Assembly: GCA_033032865.1 (NCBI GenBank)
Contig: JAWHQI010000004.1
Span: 18,644,001 to 18,708,000 of the forward strand
Direction of reading: 5' to 3'
DNA from: Dactylorhiza incarnata
Lineage: Eukaryota > Streptophyta > Magnoliopsida > Asparagales > Orchidaceae
Length of the DNA: 64,000 nt
Below, piece by piece: positions 10,531 to 21,766 of the stretch; position 1 is the stretch's first letter, and the number at the start of each line of letters is the position of its first letter. A program made the position numbers and the translations under genes. Below the pieces are notes generated by a model. It made no database searches, was not told the origin of the DNA, and saw only the letters and a list, made by a program, of their open reading frames with translations.

Positions 10531-12575
10531 ATGGCACAAAACAAGGAATATTCCAGCACAAGACCTCCTATGTGCAATCTCAATAAGTTTGCACTATGGA
10601 AAGCAAGGATTAGGCTCTACATGAACTCCATTGATGAAGAGATTTTTAATGTTATTCTAACAGGGCCTCCAGCACCTATAGCATCAACTAGCACTGGAGC
10701 AACCATATACAATACTGCTGTTCCACCCCCTGAGTGGACTGAAGCTCAGAAGAAGCAAAGAAATGCAAATGCAAAGGCCATGAACATTCTGGCCCTAACT
10801 ATGTCAGATGACATATTCTAGAAGGTTGTTGAGTGCACCTCAGCAAAAGAAATCTGGGAATCTCTCAACAACATGGTGGTAGGCTCAGCAGATGAAAGAA
10901 AAGATATAAGATCTCATCTGATTTCTGAATATGAGAACTTCAAGAAGGGAGAATCAGAAAATGTTGCTGATACGTACAACAGGCTCAGCATCATAATAAA
11001 TGAGCTGAAGTCTCTGGACAAAGTGATCTCACTCACAGAGATTAATGACAAAATTCTTATGTGCTTCCCAGCACATGGGACTCCAGAATCTGGCCAATCA
11101 ATGAAGCCAAAAGTCTAAATTAGATCACCACTGAAGCCTTGTTGGGCCAGCTCAAGTCTTTTGAGCAGCTTATCAAAGCCAGGGAAGCTGAAGAATCTAC
11201 TTCATCTCCAGCACCCAAGAAGGAAAGAAGCATAGCCTTCAAAGCTGCAGAGGATGAAGGAAAATCTCCTGACAATGAGGAGTTTATGAATCTGTTTGCC
11301 AAAAGATTCTACAAGATGGCTAAGAAAGACATCAGGAAGAAGCTATCCAGAAGCCATGACAAGCCAAGGTATGACAAAAACCACTCTAATGAAATTATAT
11401 GTTTTAGTTGCAGGAAACCAGGACACATTGCTCCTTAATGTCCAGAAATTCAACACAAGAAGGACAAGAAGGAAAGAAGAAAAGAAAAGGAAGAAAAGAA
11501 GGGCTCCAACAAATCTTCCTCCCACTCTCACAAAAAGAAGGGAAGAGGATTTGTAGCAACATCCTGGAGTGAGACAGAATCTGAATCAGAATCTTCATCT
11601 TGTTCTTCTAGTGAAGAAGAAACAAAAGAAAACAGTCAATGCTTAATGGCTATTTATGACTCAGACAATGAGTCACAATCAGCATCATCATCCAGCTCCA
11701 GTAATGATGAAGAAGAAAAAAATTTCTGCATGATAGCAATCAATGCCTCAACCAACAATTCTGATGAAGAGAAATCAGAATCAGAAACAGAAGATGATAT
11801 TGATCAGGTATTATCTAGCTTTGATTTTACCTCTATTGAATTCAAAGATGATTTCAAAATTCTTTGCCAAGACTTAATACTATCTGTGAAAGAAGTAAGC
11901 TCTCTCAGAAATAAGTTAGTTGAGATGAATTATATAAGTGAAGAGAATGCAAATCTTAAGAAAGATTTGGCTGCCTCCAGAGAACACATTACTCTTCTTG
12001 AGAATAAGATATCTGAAGCCAAAAAGTTTGAAGAATCCCTCAATGGGAGAAGTATCAAACTGATGGACATCACGAGCACTGTCAATGCTAGATTTAGCAA
12101 TAGCAAACTGGGCTTGGGTGCTTAATCAAGTGAGCCATCTCTGATTAAGTGAAACATCTTCTCCACACCCATAAAATTCATTTCTGCTAAAAGCAAAGAG
12201 GCTGCAGAAAGAAATAAAGATATTTCAAGCAAGTCTGTTAAAGATAAGAGAATTCAGAAGAATTTGTCGAACGAAGCTCGACAAAATGATTCAAATCTGT
12301 CGAACGGGGATCGACGAAAACTGAGAACAGATTTTCAGTATAGTTATAATATGAACGGCGGTCGATGAATTTATTCAAATTCTTCGAACAAGCACTATAT
12401 AGAAAACTCTAAGAATTCTAATCATAAATACACTAAAAATCCTTTTACTGAGTGGACTATACCTCCATGGAGATATCATCCAAAAGGCTATAAGGATCAG
12501 CCTGAAATGTCATTTATCTCTGAATTTTTCGGTAACATAAAAGGACCCAAGGTAGTCTGGGTCAACAACAACTAG
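10531..12575 (+). pseudogene. gag: gag of B1
   Basis: Sirevirus Gag, aligned throughout with B2 gag (34882-36927). Domains in order: N-terminal MAQNKEY segment, UBN2-type Gag domain (about 10600-11170), CCHC knuckle (from about 11401, CFSCRKPGHIAP), a Ser/Glu/Asp-rich stretch, a coiled-coil-like helix and a basic tail. Breaks: TAG at 10819-10821 (also in B2), a one-base loss near 11070 in a C run, TAA near 11116, TAA at 11436-11438 in the knuckle, and TAA at 12123-12125. It ends at TAG 12573-12575, directly before pol. It cannot make a working Gag as read. Confidence 0.88.
12262..12395. promoter_or_regulatory. TCGA motif cluster inside the end of B1 gag
   Basis: TTTGTCGAACG, CTCGACAAAA, TGTCGAACG, ATCGACGAAAA, GGTCGATGAATTT and TTCTTCGAAC occur within 135 bp. 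The same cluster lies at about 36616-36745 in B2. The variants match those upstream of the env-like ORF. The stretch is also coding and gives a basic Asn/Arg-rich peptide. Confidence 0.45.
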
Positions 12576-15500
12576 TTTATGTTTTTGTGGTTGCAGGTAC
12601 ACAGCTATCCAAGAACAAATCAAAAATGGTATTTGGATAGTGGCTGCTAAAAGCATATGACAGGGAACAAGGCCAACCTGAACAACTACAAGGCAAAGCT
12701 TGGACCCATGGTGATCTTTGGAGACTCCAACTGTGGACAAACCAAAGGCTATGGCCAAATTAAAGTTGGAGCAGTGACATTCAAGGAAGTAACCTATGTC
12801 AAAGGTCTGAAGCATAACCTCATAAGCATAAGTCAATTATGTGATGAAGGTTATCAGGTAACATTTAATAATTCAGAATGTATTATTAAGACTTCTGATA
12901 ATATTATTGTTTTATCAGGTTTTAGGCAAGGCAACATATATTTGGTAAATTTCAATTCATCAAAATCAGAAATTTGTTTATTTAATGAACTAAGCAAATC
13001 TAGTGAATTATGGCATAAAAGATTAGGACATGTAAACCTTAGGACCATTGCCAAACTATCTAAGGACAATCTTGTTAGAGGTCTACCATCAGGATCATAT
13101 AAGAAAGAAGGTCTTTGTAGGGCATGTCAATTGGGTATGCAAACCAAAAATAGCTTTAAATCATTATCTAAAAGTGATTCACCTAGAATCTTATACTTGC
13201 TACATATGGACCTTTTTGGACCTATAGCAATAAAGAGCTTAGGGGGGAAGTCTTACACTCTAGTTATTGTAGATGAATTCTCTAGATTCACCTGGGTGTT
13301 CTTTCTGAGAGAAAAGTTTGATAACTTTAAAGTTCTTACAGACTTTCTTAAGAGCATACAGATTGAGTACTCTAATGTAGTTGCATTGATCAGAAGTGAT
13401 CATGGCACTGAGTTTGAGTCTCTTCTCATGCAAGAATTCTGTGAGATGGAGGGTATCAGGCATTGCTTCTCAACTCCTAAAACTCCTCAACAAAATGGGG
13501 TAGTTGAAAGGAAAAATAGAACTCTAATTGAATCAGCAAGAACATTGCTTGCAGATGCTAACTTCCCCCTATATTTTTGGGCAGAGGCCGTCAGCACAGC
13601 AAATTATGTTCTGAATAGAAGTTTGATACACAAACTTAAGGGTAAAACTCCCTATGAATTGCTTAAAGGGAAGAAACCTAAAGTTGATTATTTTAGAACT
13701 TTTGGATGCAAATGTTTTGTTCATAACAATGATAAGAAGTACCTTAGAAAATTTGAACCAAAATCTGAAGAAGGAATCTTCTTAGGATATTCAATAGTTA
13801 GCAAAACATATAGGGTATTTAACAAATCCTCTTTTAAAATAGAAGAGTCTATGCATGTTTCCTTTGATGAAACTAACATGTTTTACATGGAGAAGAATTA
13901 TTCTACCAAGAACACTTTGCAGGTACCAGCTCTATGTGAAGAGCTTAAAGGATTAAATTTACAGACAGGAGATTCACTGCATCCATCACCACAAACTCTT
14001 GAAGACAGTGAAGAAGAAGATCATCCAGATCTTGTTGATAATCTAAATCAAGTAACAGCAGAACATCCTCCACAGGATGTAACAGCTGAACAAATTCCCA
14101 ATGTGGATACTACTGCTGAACCAACTCCAACTATTGATCACATCACAGTTAGAGATCATCCAATTTCACAAGTGATTGGTGATATCACAGCAGGTGTTCA
14201 AACAAGGCATCAACTACACCAAAATCAGATGCATACTTGTTTCCTATCACAAGTTGAACCTCAAACCATAAAAGATGCAGAACAAAAGCCAAATTGGATT
14301 CTTGCAATGCAAGAGGAACTCAACCAGTTTGAAAGAAACAAGGTTTGGGATTTTGTTCCAAGACCAAAAGGCCATCCAGTTATTGGCACCAAGTAGGTCT
14401 TCAGGAACAAGCTTGATGATCATGGCAATATTGTGAGAAACAAAGCAAGATTGGTAGCTCAAGGATATTCACAGGAAGAAGGCATAGATTATGATCAGAC
14501 ATTTGCCCCTGTTACAAGGCTTGAAGCTATAAGGATTTTCTTGGCCTTTGCTGCATTCAAAAAGTTCAAGGTGTATCAAATGGATGTGAAGAGTGCTTTT
14601 CTCAATGGAGACATCAAAGAATAAGTCTATGTGGAACAACCACCAGGTTTCATCTCTCCAACTCATTCTTCCTATGTATTTAAGCTTAATAAAGCTCTTT
14701 ATGGTCTCAAACAAGCTCCCAGAGCATGGTATGAGACTTTAGCTAATTTTCTCATGGAAAACAATTTCTGTAGAGGCATAATAGACAAAACCTTATTTTA
14801 CAAAGTACATAAAAATCAAACTCTTCTAGTTCAAATATATGTAGATGACATTATCTTTGGTTCTACTGATTCAAATTTGTGCAAAAGATTTTCCAATCTA
14901 ATGCAATCAAGATTTGAAATGAGTAGTATGGATGAATTATCATACTTCCTTGGTCTTCAAGTGAAGCAAACCCCATCTGGAATCTTCATTTCCCAATCTA
15001 AGTATGCTAAGGAATTAGTGAAAAGATTTGGAATGTCTGATTCCTTTACTATGAAATCACCCATGGCCTCTAATGCTGTTATTAATACTGATGAATCAGG
15101 GAAACCTGTTGATCAGAAATTGTATAGGGCAATTGTTGGCTCTCTACTCCATTTAACAGCCAGTAGGCCAGATATAATGTTTGCTACATGTATTTGTGCT
15201 AGGTTTCAAGTTAACCCTAAAGAATCTCATCTTACTTTTCTGAAAAGAATTTTAAGATATATAAAGGGTTGCCCTAATCTAGGACTTTGGTATCCAACAA
15301 CATCTGAATTTGAATTAACTGGATTCTCAGATTCAGATTATGCTGGATGCAGGGTAGACAGGAAAAGCACATCAGGAACTTGTCAGTTTCTTGGTGATAG
15401 GATTGTGTCTTGGTTTTGTAAGAAACAAACATCTGTGTCTACATCAACAGCTGAAGCTGGATACATAGCTGCTGACAGTTGCTTCTCACAGATATTGTGG

Positions 15501-15788
15501 ATACAAAATCAGCTCCTAGACTATGGTGTCAACTTAAATAGTTCAGTTATATTTTGTGACAACACTAGTGCAATATCTATAGCACAAAATCCAGTTCTCC
15601 ATAGTAGGACTAAACACATAGAAATTAGGCACCACTTCCTTAGGGATAATGTGTATAAAAACAAAATTTGCCTACAATTCATTTCTACTGATTTGCAAAG
15701 AGCTGATATTTTCACCAAGCCCTTGGATGAAAAGAAGCACATCTTCTTTATAAATCAACTAGGAATGATAGATGGAGACTCAATCTGA
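12576..15788 (+). pseudogene. pol: pol of B1 (protease-integrase-RT-RNase H)
   Basis: Copia-type polyprotein that would cut Gag-Pol, copy RNA to DNA and integrate it. Seen: protease LDSGC (about 12634-12648) followed at once by TAA (12649-12651); integrase HHCC finger (LWHKRLGH, CRACQLG), catalytic Asp in HMDLFGP and SDHGTEF, and Glu in GVVERKNRT; RT with YVDD at 14838-14849; RNase H with DSDYAGC. The RNase H motif reads STAEAGY where B2 has STAEAEY, so the catalytic Glu is lost. Further in-frame stops: TAG 14394-14396 (Trp in B2) and TAA 14622-14624 (Glu in B2). All are point changes in one frame. It ends TGA-TAA at 15786-15791. Confidence 0.92.
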
Positions 15789-15819
15789 TAAAAATTAAAT
15801 ATTTCTATTTATCCCATAA

Positions 15820-16051
15820 ATTCGTCGAACGAAGAACGACAAATTTGAACCATTTGTCAAACAGCAATCGACAAAACCTGTTAACCTTAGAATCGATAAA
15901 GACAGTTTCATTTGTCGAACGATGGTCGACGAAAAAGTGTTCTCGTACGGGGTCTGACAAAGAAATAAAGCCTTTTCGACTTCTAATTTTATTAGGTTTT
16001 GACGAACAACGGCTTACGAATGCGCCCTCATTCTTCGACCCTTCTATATAA
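15820..16051 (+). promoter_or_regulatory. Putative internal promoter of B1 env-like ORF
   Basis: Cluster of TTCGTCGAACG, TTTGTCAAACAGC, ATCGACAAAAC and TTTGTCGAAC-GATG-GTCGACGAAA (15820-15940), then TATATAA at 16045-16051, 97 bp before the ATG at 16148. The TTTGTCGA form is the reverse complement of the TCGACAAA used in the B LTR. Pol ends in a double stop, so readthrough into this ORF is not possible. Confidence 0.5.
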
Positions 16052-16127
16052 GCTTTATTTTATCTTATTCTAAGCTTTGCGCCTGCAGAAATTGTCTTTC
16101 CCTCCAGTTCCCCTCTGCACTTGATCT

Positions 16128-16142
16128 TCATTTTCTTTGCAG
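16128..16142 (+). other. Strong 3' splice-site sequence before B1 env-like ATG
   Basis: CATTTTCTTTGCAG followed by GAACAATGG, five bases before the ATG. It is identical at 40482-40496 in B2. It could accept a splice from an upstream donor to make an env-like mRNA; no clear donor between the TATA and this site. Confidence 0.4.
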
Positions 16143-16147
16143 GAACA

Positions 16148-18418
16148 ATGGCGATTCCTCAGGCCTCTCTGCACTCAATGAAGTTTGACGCAGGCTTTGA
16201 TATTGGCATGGACTCTTTCGCACAGTCTGACCAAATATTCAAAGATATTCTTCAAATGCTGGAAGAACAACATCTAAGGAAGTTTCTAAGCACCAAGCAA
16301 AAGATAGCTGTGGCAGAGATTAAGGAATGTGTTTACACTGCAAAACCAGTCGATGAAAGCTTGTCTGGAACAATCTCAGGTCATCAAGTATCTCTCTCTC
16401 CCACCATTCTTTCTGAAATTTTTGGTTTTGTGAATGGTGATGATGACTTAGATATAAGCTCAACTGAATTTGATGCAGCTTTAGTCAAAATGGGTCATTT
16501 GACTGGAAACCCTAACCACCTTCTGAAAAAGAACTTGTCCCAGGACTACAAGTTCTTAGCAGACATTGTTGGAAAAGTCTTGTTGGGCAAGACTTCTGGG
16601 AATAACTACATCAATAGGCACCAATTTCTATTGATGGTGGCCTAGATGGAGAAGGAGAAAGTCAACTGGGGATCAATTCTTTTTGAACTGATTAAAAAAA
16701 AAATTCTAAAGATAGTGTAAGTTTTGGAAGAGTTATAGGGATTTTCCTGCAGGAAAGACATCCAGACCTTCTGGTGTCACCAAAGGTGACCATAAATGTC
16801 AGCAAGAGGCTGACCTCAGCACTCTTTGCTAAGTGGGATAGGGTAATTCCCAAGAAGAATACAGGAGCTGATGCCTCCAGGAAAAGGAAAACTTCTGAGG
16901 ACACAAGGACTGACCAAGTCACTCCCTCTACCCTTCCAGAAGTTCTTCCCTCAGTTCCTTCTCCTTCTCATATCCATCACCACCTGCTCAACAGTCTCCT
17001 GTACATTCTCATTCTTCACCACCTTCTTCACCTATCAATGATATTCCACCTCTATCTCCAGAACCACAACCTACCACACCTCCATCTCCAATACATAATG
17101 AATATCAGTCACCCACTCATCCCCCTAGTCCAATCCATCCAGATATTCCCACACACACTACCAACATCAGCAATATCTCTTCAATTCCTACAATCTCATC
17201 TCCATCCACTTCACAACCATCCTCTATTCATCCACCAGATTATCTATCTCTCAACATTACCTCCATTGCTTATCAGGTTTTTGATCATATCCTTCCTAGA
17301 ATAAGCAAACTCCTGGATGCAAAACTTGCTCCAGTTCTTCAGGAAATTTCTGCTCTATCTGATAAGATAACTTCTCTTCCTTCCTATCTTGCTGTCCCTT
17401 CTTCTAGGGGCCTAGATTCAGGCTGCCCTGAAGCTAGGCAGGGGGAGATGTCCTATGAAGAAGCTCCAGAAACAGAAGCTACTCCAGAAGATACAGAAGC
17501 TACAGTTTTTGATACAGATATGGTTGATACACAAGTTATAGAAGAAATAAATAGTATATGCATTCTTCCTTCCACTGACCTATATAGTTTATTATCAAAA
17601 TTTGATGTTAAATATACTTCAAGGCTATCACCAAAAGTGTACATAGAGGATTTATCAAAGGCTCTGAAATGCCTTCCTCAGAAGACTCATTCTAATATCA
17701 TAAAAAGTTATATCTACTTTATTCCTTCAATCACTGATCAAGACATCCAGATGAAGGATCTTTCTGCAGAACATGAAGATGTTCTTGCAGAATTCCTTGC
17801 ACCAGATACAACAGTCTCAAACATTGTTTCCTCACCTCCAATTCCTGTATGGAATGAAGAACCAATGCCAAGCTTTGATGAAATCTGGAAAGAGGCAGAT
17901 GCAGAGTTTGATAAAGCTGAAGAAGAAAGATTAAAACCTCGTGAAGCAATCAAAAGAATTGATGACTTATATAATAAGTCAATTTCTTCTTCTGACTCTG
18001 AAGATGATAATGATGATAATAGTGATTCTGATGATACATTATCAAAGAAAAGAAAGAAAAGAACAGCTAAGTCAAAGGCTGTTCCCAAGCCTCCAAATCC
18101 AAAGAATGACATTCCTCTTTATATTTTGTATAATGTTCCTCTTGATGAGAAAACTCCTCACTGGATGAAGCTCTCCAGAAATGAGAATAACAGGAGGAAG
18201 AAATTCAAGAAGACTGGCTACATCCCTAACAAACCTGTCAAGCACAATCCTCCTCCTCCACCTCCTCCTCCAGCTGCTGGTGCAGCAGGATCAGCAGGTG
18301 TATCATCTGCTTCTCAGAATCAAAGCCCTCAATAATCAGGGAGACCTGGTAGTTCTAGTGGTTCTCAAACCTCTGGATCAGCCAGTGCTCCTCCTTCTAT
18401 GAAATCAGCACTTGCCTT
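16148..18418 (+). pseudogene. env-like third ORF of B1, first part
   Basis: Starts MAIPQASLHS; the N-terminal domain resembles the A ORF (LADIVGKVLLGK). Breaks: TAG at 16643-16645, a 10-A run near 16694-16703 that shifts frame (9 A in B2), and another frame change near 16975. After that one frame runs to 18335 with a proline-rich stretch (about 16974-17250), a helical segment, the QGEM step (17438-17449), an acidic region, a nuclear-signal-like KKRKKRTAKSK (about 18046-18078) and a Pro run. It is cut at 18418 by Athila insertion and resumes at 32599. Function unknown. Confidence 0.8.
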
Positions 18419-18764
18419 TGATGAATAACAAATTATGCATATTTGTAGTATCATTTCTAGCCTAATTTTGGGTAATTTTGTACATATTGCTTTTAAATCA
18501 TTGAAATAATCGCTTCTTTTTTTCTTTTGTAAAAATAAGTAATTATATATATAAAAGAATAAAATTTTGAAATATTATTGTATAATAATTTTATTATAAA
18601 TATAATATATATATAATATAAAATATAAATAATATAGTTATATGTATGTAAATAATAAGTATAATAAATAATCATGTATTTATATGTAAATATAAATGAA
18701 AAATAGTGTCAATAATATAAATAATATAAATGATGTAAAAATAATATGCATGATAGATAAATAG

Positions 18765-18768
18765 GATG

Positions 18769-18808
<40 letters not shown>

Positions 18809-18975
18809 TAGTATAAGATATTAATAACATAATAATAATAATGAATAATAAATACATTATAAATATAATAAAATACATATGTGTATAATATATGTATATG
18901 TATATATATATGTAATGATAATAAGTATATATATATATATATAATATGTAATAATAATAAGTATATATATATATA
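18765..18975. repeat. TA-rich microsatellite cluster in Athila LTR
   Basis: TA runs near 18772-18802, 18898-18911, 18926-18943 and 18961-18976. They differ in length from those at 30035-30225 in the 3' LTR, as expected for unstable dinucleotide tracts. Confidence 0.8.
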
Positions 18976-19218
18976 TTGTGTATCTTATTTAGTATATTTT
19001 ATTTAACGTATATTTTAGTTAGTGTATAATAATGTTGTATAAAACTATAAAAAAATTATATGTATTAAGTTAATAAAAATTATGTATTTTAATGTATTAT
19101 ATATGTAAAAATAATGTTATATATATTATTAAAGTTAAGAATTTTAAAGTTAATTTATAAAAGAAAAATTCTGTAAATATATATAATATGCATATTTATG
19201 TTCTTGTGTTTACATCAA

Positions 19219-19295
19219 TGCTTGCTTGGCCTAGTGGATAGGAGCTTGATTTCCAACAGGGAGGTGGCTGGTTCGAAACCAGGCGGCAGCATTTT
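19219..19295 (+). ncRNA. tRNA-like Pol III unit inside Athila LTR
   Basis: A box TGGCCTAGTGG (19227-19237) and B box GGTTCGAAACC (19270-19280) match the Pol III consensus at tRNA-like spacing. TGCTTGC at the 5' end pairs imperfectly (5 of 7) with GGCAGCA at the 3' end, and CTGG/CCAG forms the T stem. A TTTT tract follows at 19292. No clean anticodon arm is evident, so it is tRNA-derived or SINE-like rather than a working tRNA gene. Transcription is inference. Confidence 0.55.
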
Positions 19296-19558
19296 GCTTG
19301 GATTAATCCCGCTATCCGCAGACCCACGCCAGCCCGGAACCCGCCTGCCGACTCCAAGCTCTCACGCGCCCGCCAGCTGTCCCAGCCCGAAACTCGCCAG
19401 AAGCTTCCTGCTATTGGCACCCGAGCTGCTGTTGGCACCCCAACTCGCCAGAACTCCTTCCAGCAAATGCCAAAGTCAAAATTGGCTACCTTAGTCAAAT
19501 GCCAGCTGCTTCCCACCATTTTCTCTTTTTTTTGTTATTGGCACCACCCTCTTTTGCC

Positions 19559-19566
19559 TATAAATA
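19559..19566 (+). promoter_or_regulatory. TATA box of Athila 5' LTR
   Basis: TATAAATA followed by AGAGGGG; the 3' LTR copy is at 30808-30815. It lies about 265 bp downstream of the tRNA-like unit. Confidence 0.6.
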
Positions 19567-19847
19567 AGAGGGGTAGGCCATTGTATTTAGGGTTCATAAT
19601 TTGGAGAGTTAAATCTTGAGGTTGTGATCCATTTGGTGTTTAAGGTTTTTAGTTCTCTTTGTTTGCATTTTCTCTCTGTTATTTGTAACCCCTTTTTGAT
19701 GGCAATGGAAATAAATTAGCTCTCTTGTTTTGTAAAAATCGTCTCTTTGTTCTAAGTGTTGTTCTCTTTTTGTTCTTTTCTTTTTTTAGTTTTAGTTTTT
19801 TTTGTAATTTTCTAATTTTTGTTAAGTTTGTCATTTTAATTAGAGAG

Positions 19848-20200
19848 TGTGTGTGTATGAGTGTAATTTTCTTGTTTTTAGTTTTGTTGTAATTTTTAGA
19901 TGATTTCATATTAGTGTGTGTGAGTGTAGGAGGTTAATTAGTTTTTTTGTTTTGTTTTGTTTTCATTTGTTCTTTTTACTTTCTTTTTGTTTTTTTTTGT
20001 AAGTGTGTGTGTGTGTATGAGAGTAAAATGTTGTTATTTTTATTTTCATTTTGTTATTAGTATGTGTGAGTGTATGAGAATAGATTTTCTTTTCTTTTTA
20101 ACTTAGTTTCATTATTGTTGTGTGTGTGAGTGTATGAGTTTAGATTTGTTTTATTTTAATTAGATTTCATTAACGTAGAGTGGGTGTGTGTATGAGTATA
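19848..20200 (+). repeat. GT-rich periodic repeats in Athila LTR
   Basis: Six degenerate units of about 50-80 bp, each with GTGTGTGAGTGTATGAG or close variants separated by T-rich sequence. The same set is in the 3' LTR at about 31097-31449. Confidence 0.6.
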
Positions 20201-20242
20201 AAGTTTGCGCCTTTTTTGTAATCGAATAGTTTCCATTTCCGT

Positions 20243-20405
20243 CACGCATTTATTTCCCGCCTATCCGTTTGGATAGGACTTGCTCACGCATTTATTTCCC
20301 GCCTATCCGTTTGGATAGGACTTGCTCACGCATTTATTTCCCGCCTATCCGTTTGGATAGGACTTGCTCACGCATTTATTTCCCCTCTACCTATTTGGGT
20401 AGGGA
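20243..20405 (+). repeat. 42-bp tandem repeats with a hairpin, Athila LTR
   Basis: Units start at 20243, 20285, 20327 and 20369 (CACGCATTTATTTCCC). The first three hold CCTATCC-GTTT-GGATAGG, a perfect hairpin. The diverged fourth has CTACCT-ATTT-GGGTAG, which keeps pairing. Confidence 0.85.
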
Positions 20406-21352
20406 TCGCATTTCTTCAATTTCTGCAATTTACAGCTTTCATTTTAATTCCGTGGAGTGCGTGAGTTTTCAATTAGTGCGTCTTTTATTTTTTATATATT
20501 TGCTTTTTGCTTAATTCTGCTACCCGCTCAATCGCTTATTATCGCCGTAGTTATCATTATCGTTTTATAAAACCCTAAAAAATTCTAAGCAAAACTACTT
20601 TTTAAATTAACGTTTTCGTTCTTTTTCTTTTCATCGCTTTTCTTGGTTTTTGCTAAACGCACACCAAGCCCGCGATAGTTATCATTTTCGTCACTAGCTT
20701 TTCTATAAAATCATAAAAATCAATTTCAAACTCTTTTCGATAAAATAATAGCGCGTTCCTAAGAAGTAGAAATAATCGATACGACCTTGGAAAAATACGA
20801 CCTTGATATTTCAAAAGAAATATCCTATACTACTATCGATAAGGTCCACTTGCCTTTATTGATTTTAGTCCGGATAATTACATAAACCCAAAAGCTTTCT
20901 CTCTAAAGCACTTCTTAAAACTCTTTTTTAAAAAAACACTAAAAAATTTGTTGCAACACCTCTTTGGTTGTTACAACTAGCTCAAGGTAAAAGAGGTTTT
21001 AAAACGCTCTTAAAGAATTGTTGCAACTACTCAAAAAATTGTTGCAACAATATTTTCAAAAAGCTTTCAATTTTAATTTCAACATAAAGCAAAGCCCTTT
21101 TTCAATCTTTTCATTTAGCCTTCGAAGGACGCGGCCGAGGAGTAATCCTCGATATTTCGAAAGAGAAAGAGTCCGTTACTTCTATCCTTCGATAGGATAA
21201 CGGGTATTTCCTCAAAGTAGAATTACTCGCGGGACTCTTCGAAAACGTCCGCCCAAGGTTGAATCGAAAAGAAAGAAAGAGCTTTCTTCTCTTTCTTCTC
21301 TCTTTCAAAGAGAGAGAGAGAGCAATCACAAATGTTAACGTATCAAGTTTTT

Positions 21353-21370
21353 TGGCGCCGTTGCCGGGGA
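21353..21370 (+). other. Primer-binding site of Athila element
   Basis: TGGCGCCGTTGCCGGGGA, seven bases after the 5' LTR; characteristic of Athila-clade gypsy elements. Confidence 0.92.
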
Positions 21371-21766
21371 CTTGTGTCATTATTTTGAAATAGGAAACGC
21401 TATTAATTTTATCTTATATTTCATCTCTTTTTCTATCTAAAAAACCAAAAACTAAAAAATATACTATCTAAGTAAAGAAAAATAAAAAAAATATATACAT
21501 ATATTTTTCAATTTTCCTTTTTTACATATATTTTCGAATATAGCTACATATATTTTCATATAAAAGCCCCACAAAAATCAAACCCAAAAAAATATATATT
21601 TATATATTTTACTTAAGTAAAGAAAAACCCAAAAAAAAATATATTATTCTCTTTTACTTTCTTTCCTTCTTTTTCTTCCTTGTAAAATATTTCCAAAACA
21701 AAAACATCAAAAAAAATCTATAAAAAGAAAACTCTTTCTTCCATAAAATTAATTAAAGAATAGTGT
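21371..21766 (+). other. Untranslated leader of Athila element
   Basis: About 400 bp of A/T-rich sequence between the primer-binding site and the gag ATG, with no coding signal. It would be where a packaging signal lies, but I see no specific motif. Confidence 0.6.

Larger units (their letters stand above)
18419..21345 (+). repeat. 5' LTR of Athila element G
   Basis: 2927 bp, starts TGATGAATAA and ends GTATCA. In order: very AT-rich part with TA microsatellites (about 18540-19190), tRNA-like unit (19219-19295), GC-rich block, TATA (19559), GT-rich periodic repeats, 42-bp hairpin repeats (20243-20405) and an AG microsatellite near the end. Confidence 0.95.

Noticed and set aside
17738..18112. 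Long reverse-strand ORFs opposite the env-like and gag genes (17738-18112, 42091-42465, 35277-35654)
   Set aside because: Shadows of acidic or biased coding on the other strand; no conservation beyond that imposed by the plus strand.
19219..19291. Functional tRNA gene
   Set aside because: A and B boxes are good, but the acceptor has mismatches and no clean anticodon stem-loop; kept only as tRNA-like.
19198..19494. 98-codon ORF and its reverse-strand partner in the Athila LTR, repeated at 30446-30742
   Set aside because: Repeated only because it lies in the LTR. It overlaps the tRNA-like unit and a GC-rich block, and has no family resemblance; GC content explains the open frames.
20243..20405. 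Possible CRISPR-like array from regular 42-bp repeats
   Set aside because: Direct tandem units without distinct spacers, in a plant LTR.
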